NCBI GenBank assembly: GCA_033977485.1
Contig: CM066995.1
Coordinates: 45,319,736-45,383,735, forward strand
From: Hydrangea macrophylla
Lineage: Eukaryota > Streptophyta > Magnoliopsida > Cornales > Hydrangeaceae
DNA length: 64,000 nt
Direction: 5' to 3'
How positions within the stretch are numbered: the stretch's first letter is position 1; the number at the start of each line of letters is the position of its first letter. Under the pieces are notes generated by a model. The model did no database searches. It was not told the DNA's origin and saw nothing but the letters and a program-made list of their open reading frames with translations. Below, piece after piece: positions 36,201 to 47,770 of this stretch. A program made the translations under genes and the position numbers.

Positions 36201-37729
36201 TTAGAGAATGGCGAGCAATGGAGACGTTAGCCGAATTCGATCTTCAACCAGTGGAATCAGGAGAAGGACAACACTTTGGATGTCTTGTTGTACAACCGAC
36301 TCTCATCAGCCGCATCTTGGAAGCTCAACAGTCGAACAAGGATTTAAAGTTATGGTTTGCTAAGATGTCCGCAAAGGAACCCGAGATATGGAGTATTAGT
36401 ACGGACGGAGCACTGAGATGCAAAGGCAGACTCTGTGTGCCAAATGACGATGGACTCAGGAGGAACATTCTGGACTAAGCACACAAGTCAAGGATGACTA
36501 TCCACCCAGGAGGAAACAAGATGTATAAGGACTTGAAGAGAAACTTCTGGTGGCAAGGAATGAAGCAAGAAGTGGCCGAGTATGTATCGCAATGTCTTAT
36601 TTGCAAACAAGTGAAGGCAGAGCATCAGAAACCACCTGGACTCCTGCAACCGCTACCGATTCCCCAATGGAAATGGAAGCACATCACCATGGATTTTGTG
36701 GTTGGATTGCCAAAATCTCAACAAAACCACGACGCTATTTGGGTAATAATAGATCGACTCACCAAGTCAGCACATTTTATCGCCTACAGCATGACGTACC
36801 CTGTTGAAAGATTGAGCCGGATGTATCTACAGCAAGTAGTGCGACTACACGGTGTACCTGTCTCAATAGTTTCAGATCGAGATTCACGCTTTACCGCAGA
36901 ATTCTGGAAGAGCCTTCAGACAGCAATGGGAACTTCATTGAATTTGAGTTCAGCCTTTCACCCACAGACAGACGGTCAGACAGAACGAGTCAATCAAGTG
37001 ATGGAGGATATGTTGCGAGCCTGTGTCGTTGAATTCGAGAGTTCATGGGAGACACATCCACCTTTGATCGAGTTTGCCTACAACAACAGCTACCACACGA
37101 GCATAGGGATGGCGCCGTTTGAAGCTTTGTATGGAAGACCTTGCCGATCGCCGCTATGTTGGGCCGAAGTCGGAGATACTCAACTACTTGGGCCCGAGAT
37201 GATTCGAGAAACCAACGAGAAGATCCAGATTGTACGAGAAAAGATGAAGACAGCGCAATCCAGATACAAGAGCTATGCCGACAAGCGACGGAAAGATCTA
37301 GAGTTTGCAGTTGGAGATCACGTGCTACTCAAAGTCTCGCCAGTTCGAGGTATCGTCAGATTCGGACAGAAGAAAGGCAAGCTATCGCCGCGATTCATCG
37401 GACCGTTCGAGATCCTAGAACGTGTTGGGGAGGTTGCTTATCGACTTGCGTTGCCGCCAAAGATGTCAGGAGTGCACAACGTTTTCCACATCAGCATGTT
37501 GAGGAAGTGTGCCCACAACCCAGCGCACGAGATCAGTTTTGAAGATATCGAGGTGAACGAGAACGTGACCTACAACGAAGGACCAGTGCGTATTCTAGAC
37601 CGAGGAGTGAAGAAGCACAGAAACAAGGATATTCCGCTAGTGAAGGTTCAGTGGAAGCACCACGACGAAGGAGAAGCTTCATGGGAGCTGGAGTCGGAGA
37701 TGCGAGAGAAGTTTCCATTTTTGTTTTAA
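33224..37729 (+). pseudogene. Element C gag-pol polyprotein (two stops)
   Basis: One frame of 1,501 codons plus the final stop, starting [12 protein letters not shown]. Domains in order: gag helices (about residues 55-240), two zinc knuckles [14 protein letters not shown] and [14 protein letters not shown] (about 313-352), protease [10 protein letters not shown] (about 405), RT with FIDDILIYS (about 724), RNase H ([13 protein letters not shown], about 870), integrase with zinc-binding region, MDFVVGLP, VSDRDSRF and QTERVNQ, and a C-terminal chromodomain-like segment (GVKKHRNKDIPLVKVQWKHH). Stops: TAA at 36122-36124 (Gln expected) in the RNase H/linker and TAA at 36476-36478 at the integrase start. 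All catalytic residues I looked for are present. The chromodomain places it with the chromoviruses, Tekay type. Confidence 0.95.
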
Positions 37730-37765
37730 CCCAGTTTATTTCGGATTTCGGGGACGAAATCTTTT

Positions 37766-37780
37766 GTGAGTGGTGGATGA
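37766..37780 (+). other. Polypurine tract of C
   Basis: GTGAGTGGTGGATGA directly before the 3' LTR, after the chromovirus-typical GGGGACGAAATC. Confidence 0.8.
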
Positions 37781-40008
37781 TGTAATACCCTGTATTCTTG
37801 TAATGTATTATATAACTAAGACATTGTATGTTTCTTTTAACACTTGTATGAGCTTGGCCTTACCCTTGGTATATTTTGGATACCAATCGATTGACAAGTT
37901 TTCCAATCGATTGACTTGCTTTGGGTACCAATCGATTGAACTTTATCTCAATCGATTGATTGTATCAATCGATTGACACTTATGTCAATCGATTGAAGGC
38001 AGCTGGGCAGATTCTTTTGCTCTGGCTGGGGAGAAGCTACGTGAACACTCTCTCCTTATATATACCAGCCCATTTTGGGCGTATTTCTGTTTACAGAAAT
38101 CAGAGAGAGTGAGAGGGAGTGTTTGTGTGTGTTTATATATATATATACACTCATATATATATATACTCATATATATACATATATTCACTCACCCACACAC
38201 AGAGATGGACTGAGACGAGAAGAAGAAGAAGAAGAAGAAGACCAGAAAGAAGGGGAAAGAAAAGAGAGAAGGCAGAGAGCAGAGGAAAGAGAGAAGAAGA
38301 AGACCACCATTGAAGCTCAAGCTTCAAAACATTCCCAAACACGCCCTTAACGCCTAAGGTGAGTTCTAAACTCACTTGGTAACTTGATATTGATGTTAGG
38401 ACATGTTTTGAATGAAGAAATGGAGAAAAAACCATGTAGTTTCGTTTATATGTTGCTGGGCAGTCTTCTCTGTGAAGAAGACGAAGTGTCAATCGATTGA
38501 CACTATATCAATCGATTGACATCTTTCATGTCTCAATCGATTGACATTTTATATCAATCGATTGACATAGATTGTGATCCAATCGATTGAACTTTCTTCC
38601 AATCGATTGACACTACTTCTATATCAATCGATTGACATCTATATCAATCGATTGGAAGTTACAGTTTACTGTCTTACTTGTTTAGATAATGTAATAACTG
38701 TTTAGTTATTTATTTACTGTTCAGTACTTCCCAGCATGCTTCATTATTGTAATACAGACATGATAACGAGTTAATGCAGCATAGGATCGTAGTAATAACA
38801 AGACTATCGAATAACGTTTATAATGTTAGATAACGGAATAGTTGTGAATCCTTTGGAGTTAACGTTCATTCATTCAGAGTAGTCGGGCCACATTGGGATT
38901 GTCATGTATCGGTAATAGAGTTGAACTTAAGTAGGTTTGCTAAGATTCGGGAACCTTGCGTGGGCGGGCTTTGGTCGATCATATGTTCTTAAAAGCGGTA
39001 GACAGACGAAGGTGTCTATGACTTGCGGTGAACCGGACCATTTGCCCTAAGATAGCCAGATGATCTAATCATATGTTCTTAAAAGCGGTAGACAGACGAA
39101 GGTGTCTATGACATGCGGTGGACCGTGATCACTGGTAGACGTCGCTAAGTCGTGGCATAGAATGATGTACTGTTGTTTAAAGCGTTATATCCCTGACATG
39201 CGGTGGACTGTGCATATGTTCTTAAAAGCGGGGGATGGACTAACGTGGTATCCATGACATGCGGTGAACTGTGCATATGTTCTTAAAAGCGGTGGATGAG
39301 CAATGGTGCGTTATAGAGTTGAGCTACTGTCGAGTCTGTTTCCCCTATCAAGACGCGTTATCGGTCTTATAATGAGTAAAACGTCAGTAATCGGATCATT
39401 GGTCGATTAAAGGAGTTACCCTTACTGAATTCTAATTTGATTATGGTTTATAACTTGTAATAATATCAATAGTCGATACCCTGTTAGTATCTAACTCACT
39501 CGGCTATCATTAAGCTGACGGTGTTTATGCCGCTGGACATTTCTACGTTCCAGCGCACCCTGGTTATGACTATTCAGGTGAAGGGCCTGCAGGAGAGGAC
39601 TACTATGCCAGTGACGGAGTTCCTGTGGAGAATTTCCCCGACGGAGGTCAGACCGAAGAAGACTACTACGCCGAGGACTACCCTTATGCCAACTGAAGTC
39701 TTGACTAGAATTGTAGCTAGTTGTCTTTACCGTTTTAGAATCTTTTTGTAGTCAGGCATATGTTGCCTTGGCATTTGTACTTCCGCTGCCTTATATTTGA
39801 TTCGAGACTCTGATATGTAATAGTTAGTAACTTCTGTTGACTTTATGTTGCTTTGTGATTAGAACCTAGACTTCATTGTTGTTACGCTATTACTTCTTGT
39901 TGCTTAGTACTGCGTGGTGTGGACAATCGTGTGACTTCACCCGTCATTCCCTATGGACCCATAAAGGAAATTTATTTTTCTCTATTTATGCCGTTCCGGG
40001 GCGTGACA
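37781..40008 (+). repeat. 3' LTR of element C
   Basis: 2,228 bp, same length as the 5' LTR and about 99.5% identical by eye. Both CAATCGATTG clusters, the TATA box (about 38057) and the four CATATGTTCTTAAAAGCGG repeats are kept. The G-box is changed to TACGTG. It ends GCGTGACA, followed by the target duplication CTAAT at 40009-40013. Confidence 0.95.
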
Positions 40009-40013
40009 CTAAT

Positions 40014-40824
40014 ATCCCGAATGGACCCACTCAAATACCTCTTTAAAAAACCTGCCTTAACCAGTAGAATCTCACGCTGGACCATGATGCTGGATGGATT
40101 TGATATTAGATATGTCACTTTCAAATCTGTCAAAGGGAGAGTCGTCGCTGAATACTTAGCTAACCTTGCCATAGAATCCGAAGAAAGAGGAGAGTTTAAG
40201 TTTCCTGATGAAGGGGTGATGAAAGTAGAGGAAAACCGGTGGAGAATGTATTTTGATGGAGTAGGCAATCAGGTGGGATATGGGGTTGGAATCATCCTTA
40301 TGTCACCTAATGGGGCCCCTACCCCATTGGCCGTTAAACTTAAGTATAATTCAACCAACAACACTGTAGAATACGAAGCATGCATAATTGGGATGGAAGC
40401 AGCCTTGGCCTTGAAAATTGAGAAGATTGATGTTTTTGGGGATTTGAACTTGATAATATCACAAGTGAGGGGTGATTGGAGAATAAAGCATGAGAAATTG
40501 AGACCTTACCATGAATACCTGGAGAGCCTAAAAGTACAGTTTAGAGAAATCTCATTCTATTATCTGCCTCGTGAGGAAAATCAGCTTGCTGACTCTTTAG
40601 TAACCTTGGCCTCGTTGATCCAAATCCCTATAGGAGTTTCCATGATTCCCCTGTCCATAGAAGCGAGAACCCGACCCTCATTCGAGACAATCACAGCCAT
40701 CGAAGGAGAAAAAGAGGCAGAAGTACCATGGTATACCGATGTTTGTAATTTTATTAAGAGAGAAAAGTACCCTGAATGGGCGTCAAAAAAGGATAAGAAG
40801 GCGATTCGGAGGTTTTCAGCTTAG
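40014..40824 (+). pseudogene. Element B: end of RNase H and second RNase H
   Basis: Continues the split frame with LISRMDPLKYLFKKPALTSR, the end of the first RNase H/connection. The second (acquired-type) RNase H follows: WRMYFDGVGNQVGYG (Asp), NNTVEYEACIIGM (Glu), VFGDLNLIISQV (Asp) and REENQLADSLV (Asp). All four catalytic positions are present. A TAG at 40822-40824 separates it from integrase. This extra domain identifies the Tat lineage. Confidence 0.9.
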
Positions 40825-41973
40825 TTTGTGATTTATATAGGAAAGTTGTGGAAAAAGGCCTATACCGGTTATAACCTGGAATGCCTGCATGGAAGGGAAG
40901 CGAGAGAAATGATGGAAGAAATACATGAAGGAGTCTGTAGGCCCCACATGAATGGACATATGTTGGCCAAAAAGATAATTCGGCAGGGATACTATTGGAC
41001 GACTTTGGATAAAGATTGTTGTGAGTATGTTAGGAAATGCCATAAATGTCAGATCCATGCGAATCTTATGCATACCCCACCTTCCCAACTTTACAACATG
41101 ACCACCCCCTGGCCGTTCTCTGTGTGGGGTATTGATATCATCGGGGAAGTAGTCCCAAAAGCTTTAAACGGACACCGGTACATAATCGTGGCAATACATT
41201 ATTTCACCAAATGGGTGTAGGCGGCATCATATGCAACTCTGAAAGCCAAGGATGTGGCAAATTTTATCCAAAAGAACATAGTCTGCAGATACAGGGTGCC
41301 AAATGAGCTTATTTCTGATCATGGGAGCCACTTTCAGGGAGAAGGTATCCCACTCTTAGAGAAGTATAGGATTACCCACCACTAATCCTCACTATACAGT
41401 CCCCAAACGAATGGAGCAATAGAAGCCGCAAACAAGAATGTAAAGGCGATCCTGGGGAAGATGACATATACATACATGCATTGGCATGAGAAGTTACCAT
41501 TTGATTTATGGGGATACCAAACTTCCGTAAGAACTTTAACAGGGGCTATGCCATATTCATTAGTCTATGGGATGGAAGCTGTTCTACCAGTTGAAGTTGA
41601 AATACCATCTTTGAGAGTTTTGGCAGAATGCGAGGTAACCAAACTTGAGTGGCTGCGGGGGAGATATGAGGAATTGATACTATTAGATGAGAAAAGATTG
41701 GCTGCTATAAATCACACTCGGGGATATCAAAAAAGGATAGCTCATGCTTTCAACAAAAAGGTTCGCCCAAAGAAGCTTGCTGAGGGTGACCTAGTCCTCA
41801 AAGAACTTAAAGCGCCCATTTATGACCCCCAAGAAAAATTCAAACCCAACTGGGTCGGACCATATATAATTAAGACGCTCCTCTCTAGAGGAGCTGCTTA
41901 TCTCATGGACCTAGACGGTGTTGAGTTTAAACAACCAATCAACCTCGATCGCCTCAAGAAATATTTTGCTTGA
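40825..41973 (+). pseudogene. Element B integrase (two stops)
   Basis: Same frame as the second RNase H. The zinc-binding region is HEGVCRPHMNGHMLA ... CHKCQ. The catalytic core has VWGIDIIGE (Asp), LISDHGSHF (Asp) and NGAIEAANKN (Glu), all present. Stops: TAG at 41218-41220 and TAA at 41383-41385 (Gln expected). The C-terminal domain runs through WVGPYIIKTLLSRGAAYLMD and ends NLDRLKKYFA. No chromodomain, as expected for Tat. Confidence 0.9.
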
Positions 41974-42645
41974 GACCTTGTCATTTCAAAACCTCCTGAG
42001 TTGATGAACTACGCTTGACCTGATTCCCTCTAGGGGATATGTAGGCAACCTGCTCGGTTCAGTCACATGAGTAAACTTGCCTAAAAAGGCACTTCTCTTC
42101 TGGCTTTAGCTGAACTACTACGGACCTGATACCCGCTCGGGGATAAGTAGGCGGGCTCACAAGGCCCTCGGTCCAAATAAAGCCCAACTCTTGATGTAAC
42201 TCAATATCCTGAGTTTCCTTGTACCAAACTAGGGGCAAACTTGCGTTTACCCAGAACTCGAATCAAAGCCCCTATACTAGGGGCAAACTTCGTTTGCTCA
42301 ACCAAAGAACCCAGAAAATACCTAAACCCATTTCTGGATCTACTGGCTGTCAAAATAAGTATTGTGAAAAAGCAAATGAGGATTCATAGTATAGAATGAT
42401 TAAAACTCTAAAGCAAAACTCAAAGCAAAGTAATAAGAGTTAAGAGAGACATTAAAAGGAAGATTTTCATAACCTGAAAAGATGGGAGAAGTGCAAACTA
42501 TGATTTGACATGATTAAAACATTTTCCCGATACAAAGAAAAGTCTTTTTTGAAAATTGAAATACATCACAAAAGCGCACTAAGAGTCAAGCAGGATTTGT
42601 CAGAAGTTTTAGAATCTTATTTTTCCCTTTTTGTTTGTCTAGAAC
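41974..42645 (+). repeat. Post-pol region of B with duplicated 3'-end motifs
   Basis: No sense gene. Two copies of a motif like GAACTAC..CTGAT..GGGATATGTAGGC (about 42006-42047 and 42112-42153) and two exact copies of AGGGGCAAACT (42231-42241 and 42279-42289). Both motif types recur just before the 3' LTR (49957-50000 and 50160-50170). Confidence 0.7.
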
Positions 42646-43692
42646 CTATTTCCCGACCAAAGTCTGAATCTCAAGAAGGTACTCGGCAGTGGGAACAATT
42701 GAAGAAGGGACCCTCTGAAAAGGAGCCGACACTCTGTCATGCCAAGCCTCGGCAAATAATCTCATGGAAGAAGGGTGTAGAGCGCAGCTCCTCGAAAAAT
42801 CAACCATAATAGTGTCTGGGACATCCTAAAGTAATCCAAACTGGCAAACCACCCATCCGAGGATGTAAAAAGTGGTGACATGCAGACTAGGTAACCAAAC
42901 TCCCGGGCGTCTGGGAAGCCGCACAACGACAGAGCAGTAAGTCCATCGAGGGCACATCCAGTAAATGTCCCCACGATATAGGTTCTGAAGCCAAGTAAGC
43001 CAACCCTCAACCGTGCAATAGAGGAAATGAACATCCAGACGATCATTGGGAAGCAGTCTCCCAGCAGGAGGGTGAGCAAAGAGGCCTAAACGCTCGAGAA
43101 GCCAGATTTGTAAAACATAAGGTGACCCTGAAAGCAACATCGATTCGGTGCTTTGTGCATGATGTAAACCCAGTAAAGTTTCTCCTAGAACAAGCATGAT
43201 AGCACTTCGCATCTCTCAAAGACCGTGGACGATTGGGATAAGGATGTTGGAGGAAGACTGAAATAGGAAATGGGAGAGCATAGCCAAAGAAAGGGCATTG
43301 TGTCTGATAATCTGATATCCTCCGTCATCAGGATCACCAACAGGAGCATAAATAGAAGAAAGTCGGTCAAAGTTAATACGTCGGTTGTGAACAAAAGAGT
43401 CGGCGACACCTTGGGAAATACAAAGAAGAGCTGCTAGATATTGGATGTACCCTGCCTGTATCTGGGGGATGATCAAATCAGCATAAGGGTCGGTATGGAG
43501 AATGGAGCTAAATTCCTCGAAGAGCGGGCAAACCTCCTCATGACCAAACCGGAAGACATGCAAAGAGGGGTCCCAACATGTAATAACAGCTCGGAGTAAG
43601 CTCTCATCTAGAACCATACGGCAAAATGCGAAGAGGTCAGTCAATCTGTGACACTCAAAGTTGAGTCGGTCAATACCGGAAAGAGAATCCAT
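42646..43692 (-). pseudogene. Antisense gene 1 of B, DUF7745-like
   Basis: A minus-strand single frame from the ATG at 43692 to TAG at 42648-42646: 348 codons with two premature stops (TGA 43218-43216 after HGL; TAG 42828-42826), both one C-to-T change from Arg or Gln codons. It contains ITCWDPSLHVFRFGHEEVCP and FEEFSSIL, which I recognise as the hallmark of a plant DUF7745-type family often found in transposons, then YILGWVVCQF. Function unknown. Its promoter carries a TATA box and a palindrome cluster shared with the LTR and antisense gene 2. Confidence 0.65.
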
Positions 43693-43825
43693 CCACGGGT
43701 ATAGGATGTCAGAACTTATGGGAGCTATGAAGAAGGAGAGGGAAAATAGAAGAAGATTATGAATAAGGAAGGGGAAAAAGAGTCTTAGGAATTTTCAAAC
43801 GGGTGTTGAAATAAGCAAATGGCAC

Positions 43826-43834
43826 TTTTTATAA
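43826..43834 (-). promoter_or_regulatory. TATA box of antisense gene 1
   Basis: Minus strand CTTATAAAAAG, about 135 bp upstream of the ATG and directly downstream of the palindrome cluster. Confidence 0.65.
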
Positions 43835-43851
43835 GAAAAAAGGCACGAACC

Positions 43852-43954
43852 AGCACTCGATGAAAAGTGGCGGCACTCATTAAGTGCCAGTCGGCAATCA
43901 TTGAGTGCCGCGTAGCAGTCAGTGAGTGCCGGCCACCCTCTCTAAGTGCCGGCC
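43852..43954 (-). repeat. GGCACTC/GAGTGCC palindrome cluster, antisense gene 1
   Basis: Four to five variants of GGCACTCANTGAGTGCC. In the gene's orientation the cluster ends TTTTCATCGAGTGCTGG about 20 bp before TATA, the same ending as in the cluster of antisense gene 2. Confidence 0.8.
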
Positions 43955-44288
43955 ATAGTTTAAAATGTTCATGGATTGATTTGTGATTTGAATCAGCCCA
44001 AACCTGCGTAGAAATTTGAACAAAAGGATCACCATTCCATCATTCAAGCACCGTTCATCAATAAGTAAATAAATTTATTCATGTTTTGAGTAAATAAGGG
44101 GAATAAAGTCTAAAGCTAAAAAGGGGGGGGGGGGGGTAATCGAGCATGAGTATAAATAGAATTCAAAATTGGCACAAAGGCCACCATGCGCGAATAACTA
44201 TCAAGCCGCCTAAATAAATTCGCTAAAGAGAGAAAAGTTTGGAGTTATTGTCCTCAGAGGGACATAATATAAAAGAAAGAGAGTTCGA
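43955..44288 (-). other. Spacer between the two antisense genes
   Basis: 334 bp with no gene, probably the 3' region of antisense gene 2. It contains a run of 14 G at 44123-44136. Confidence 0.5.
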
Positions 44289-47200
44289 CTATCCTCGTCG
44301 GTGACGAGGATTTCTTCTAGGTGCCTGCGGAGCTGTCTGACTTCCCCCAGCTCCGCCGTCTCCACCATCTCCGCCATCTCCACCATCTCCACCATCTCCG
44401 CCATCTCCATCATCCCCACCGTCACCACCTTGGCCGCTGCCGCCAGCACCTCCTTGATAGCCCCCGCCTTGACCCAGTTGAAACTCTTGAATTTGTCTCC
44501 TCAAGGCAGCAAGCTCGGCCTCCTGAAAAGAAAAACAAAATAAAGAATAAGTGAAATAAAGAGAGTGAAAAAAAAAAAGAAAAAGGAAAAGAATAAAGGA
44601 AAAAAAGAAGAGGGGAAGAAAAGAGACAAGAATAAGAAGAAAGTGAATAAAAATGGTGATACCATAGCTCTGGCCTGAAGATCAGCAGTGGCCCTTGCTC
44701 CATCAGCCTGAAAAGAGTTTGGACACAGTCGTCAGTATAAGGATAAAAATTGGAATTGTAAAGAAAAAAAAAAGAAGAAGAAAAAAGAGGAGAAAACAAT
44801 AAAAGGTTGTATCCAGAAAGAGATTTACCCTCCATTTGCGTCCATGAACCCAATACTGGACAGTATGTGCATATGATAGACCTTCCTCTGCATAATCTCT
44901 GGGGACTGTATCATATTGCAAAGGGATGGATGGAACATTCTGGGTATAAGGGGCCAGCTGATACATGGTCTCCTGGCCCATGTGCACCATAGGAACATTC
45001 CAGTTCCACTGTGAGAGAGCTGGAGGATCGACAACCCCAGGGACAGGCTGTAAAAGGGAATTCCGGTTTATGTGAGTATTATTGCAAAATGAAAGGAAAA
45101 TTTTAAAAAAGAAAATAAAAAGGATGAAATATCTGTTACCCGGGTAACATCCATAAGAGGAAAGTTGTGTATGAGGGAATTCAATCTAAAAATTGGGTAG
45201 CCGTCTGGATGGTCCAAATAATTTGCAATATTTTTCCCACCTAGGGCAGCGATGAGGTCCTCATGATCCAAGGTCTCAGTGCTCCTCATAGTAGCAGGAG
45301 GAGCCCTAGGCACATAAAAGGCAGGGGCAGCAAGTGACTGCCTAGTTACCCTCTCGCCGAGGTACCACTCCCGACACGCCTCCCCCTTCATCAGGATTCT
45401 CATCCTGGAGAAACCCACAACAGCTTGGATTTCTGCACTGGCTTCTGGAAGGGCCGCCTCCTAAGGATTCCACACCACATGAACCTCCCATAAATTGATA
45501 AGCAAGTTTCTGTAGCCTACAAAATTGTGGGCCCCAACCTTCCGGCCTGTCGCTCCTTTCCTCCATTTCAAACTCTGAGGCATGATTGCCGCCTCACTTT
45601 CCTGGGTACTGGGAGCCCTCATGCGAAGGTATTCATGATACCATATTTGCAAGAGAAAAAGATAAATACTGAATTCGGTTTTGAAAATAAAATCGGAGGA
45701 GATGAATAAATAAAAATGTGATTGAAATACAAAAAGCAAAATTTTACCTCCCAAGCTCTCCAGTACCCGCCAGTGGAAGGTGAGTTTCCCCTGGAGACCT
45801 CACTCATATGGTTGTAAAGAGTGGCCAGCCCTACCCCTCCCGAGTTATACTGGGAAATGTTATCAATGTCTGTAAGAGAAGCCAAGTATCCGAGATTGAT
45901 CGTATCCCCCTTCGTGCTCATCAGCAAGCAACCCAGCACGTACATGATGAAAGCCCTAGCCATCTGGTCGTCAGTAAAGACCTGAACCTTGAAAGTATCC
46001 ACGAACCATTTTGTGGGTACTATGAAATCTCCTGGATGTGCCCCGAGTAAGTTGATAATCTCTTCATGATGAGTCTGGAGATCGTCATAGCGAGCAATGG
46101 GAAGGCCGCCGAACGGAATGCCTGTGATCATAGCAAAGTCCAGGGGAGTCATCGTCATCTCCCCAAAGGGCATGTGGAAGGTATTTGTTGTATCCCACCA
46201 TCTCTCCGCTAAGGCCTGGATATGAGTCCTTTCGTTCGAACTCTTCTCTAAAAGTAATGCGAAGAGCCCAAATCCAGTATTGTTGACCAGGGTTCTAACC
46301 TCGTCAGAAAGATCCTCGTACCACTTCCGGCAGTGAGCCATGCTTCCATGGCCTTTGAGGACAAATTCTTGGGTCTGCATAAAAAAAAAAAAAAATGAAA
46401 AAACAAAAAAATTAAGAGAATGAAAGAAAATAAGTAATCAGATTCTTTGTAAAAGGAAAAAATAAGTGGTGATCTCCGAGTCTAAGCAACTCAAATAAAG
46501 TTCTGATTTTCGGGTTTAAGTAACTCGTTGATTTGAAAATAAGAATCTCTTTCGAGTCCAAGCAACTCATTGTTAAGAAAATAAGAAAATTCTTTCGAGT
46601 CTAAGCGACTCATTGAAAATAAGAAAACTCCTTGAGTCTAAGCGACTTGTTGTTTTCAAGAAAAAAAAAAGATTTTTTATTTATTTAGTCTAAGCGACTA
46701 GTTAATTCAAGAAAAGAAGAAAATCCTTTCGAGTCTAAGCAACTCGTTGTTTGAAAATAAGAAAATTCTTTCGAGTCTAAGCGACTTTTTGTTTTGAAAA
46801 TAAGAAAATTCTTTCGAGTCTAAGAGACTCATTGAAAATAAGAAAAATCCTTGAGTCTAAGAGACTTTTTGTTTTCAAGAAAAAATAAAAATAAAAAAAG
46901 TTTTTTTTATTTATTTAGTCTAAGCGACTCATTAATTCAAGAAAAGAAGAAAATTCTTTCGAGTCTAAGCGACTCGTTGTTTGAAAATAAGAAAATTCTT
47001 TCGAGTCTAAGCGACTCTTTGTTTTGAAAATAAGAAAATTCTTCCGAGTCTAAGCGACTCGTTGACAATAGGTTTTCAGTTCAGTAAAAGCATGGGGTCG
47101 GTACAACCCTCATTACCAGTGGACAAACGGAATAATGGGAATTATGAGCATAGAAAATTAATGAATCCAAATAAGGGCAAGCAAAAGCGCAACACCAAGC

Positions 47201-47507
47201 ATTCAACCCCAGATCACGACAAGAAAATCAATGCAAGAAGAGAGGGGTGCCGTAAATAAGTTTGAATACATTCGAATACACAAAGTCATGTGGGCACTCA
47301 TACATGCATTGTTCATCATGGGTTGTATTGCATTGCATTACTTTATCATAAGCATAAAAAAGAGGGGTTTTGAGAGTATACCAATCTGTTGAATGCCCGT
47401 GCCGAGATATGCGCCTCGGGGTTGGCAAGTAAAACCGATGAGTTATGGCTAGGGTAGGGCTTATACTTCTTCTTGGGAGGACCATAGGACCCTGAGCCAC
47501 TAGCCAT
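44289..47507 (-). pseudogene. Antisense gene 2 of B: spliced plant-mobile-domain gene
   Basis: Six exons on the minus strand, all phase 0: 47507-47382 (MASGSGSYGPPKKKYKPYPS, a basic NLS-like start), 46374-45748, 45646-45140, 45047-44829, 44707-44663 and 44522-44289. All introns begin GT and end AG except the acceptor before exon 3, which reads AA (45648-45647). The product would be 585 residues. Exon 2 has the plant mobile domain (aminotransferase-like) signature: FGLFALL, LAERWWDTTNTFHMPFGEMT, PLDFAMITGIPFGG. Exon 6 encodes GGDGGDGG repeats and ends RRNPRHRRG. A TAG at 45463-45461 also breaks exon 3. This domain is known both from host silencing factors (MAIN/MAIL1 type) and from transposons. 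Confidence 0.75.
46470..47065 (-). repeat. GAGTC-TAAGC-GACTC tandem repeats in intron 1
   Basis: About fourteen units, spaced 40-60 bp, each holding an inverted repeat of the form GAGTCTAAGCGACTC between A/T-rich linkers (GAAAATAAGAAAATTCTTTC). They fill most of the roughly 1-kb first intron of antisense gene 2. Confidence 0.8.
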
Positions 47508-47762
47508 TTTAGGATCTACAGGTAAAAGGGGAAGAAAGCTAAAGTTTCATATGAAATTTGTGGGGGAAATATGAAGATGATCATGATGTCAAGTGTAAAA
47601 TCAAACAAAGTTGTGATCTTGATGGTTAGAAAAGTGAACATACCTTGTTGATTGTTGGATTCTTAAGTAAAGAACTAAGAGGAAGAGAGTCTTGGAGAGA
47701 AATCCAAAGTAAAAAGGGAATAGAATGAATAGGAAGAAGAAGAATCAAGTTTTAAACAAACT

Positions 47763-47770
47763 GCTATACA
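47763..47770 (-). promoter_or_regulatory. TATA-like box of antisense gene 2
   Basis: Minus strand TGTATAGC, about 256 bp upstream of the ATG and directly after the palindrome cluster. It is a weak match to TATA; the position carries most of the support. Confidence 0.4.

Larger units (their letters stand above)
29538..40008 (+). mobile_element. Element C: young Tekay-type chromovirus with an extra ORF
   Basis: 10,471 bp with two 2,228-bp LTRs, an initiator-Met primer site, an acidic extra ORF, a gag-pol frame with two stops, a polypurine tract and a 5-bp target duplication. By eye I count about eleven substitutions plus TA-repeat length changes between the LTRs (about 0.5%), so insertion is recent. 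It is the youngest layer of the A-B-C nest. Confidence 0.95.

Noticed and set aside
29538..40008. Two near-identical 2.2-kb blocks as a segmental duplication or assembly error
   Set aside because: They are explained as the LTR pair of C, with TG...CA ends, primer site, polypurine tract and target duplication.
43053..43212. Separate small gene starting at the internal Met of antisense gene 1
   Set aside because: It is in the same frame as the upstream part and is separated only by one TGA, so it is one broken gene.
44123..44136. Run of 14 G as a possible G-quadruplex or origin
   Set aside because: A single homopolymer can be slippage or a sequencing artefact; no supporting structure was seen.
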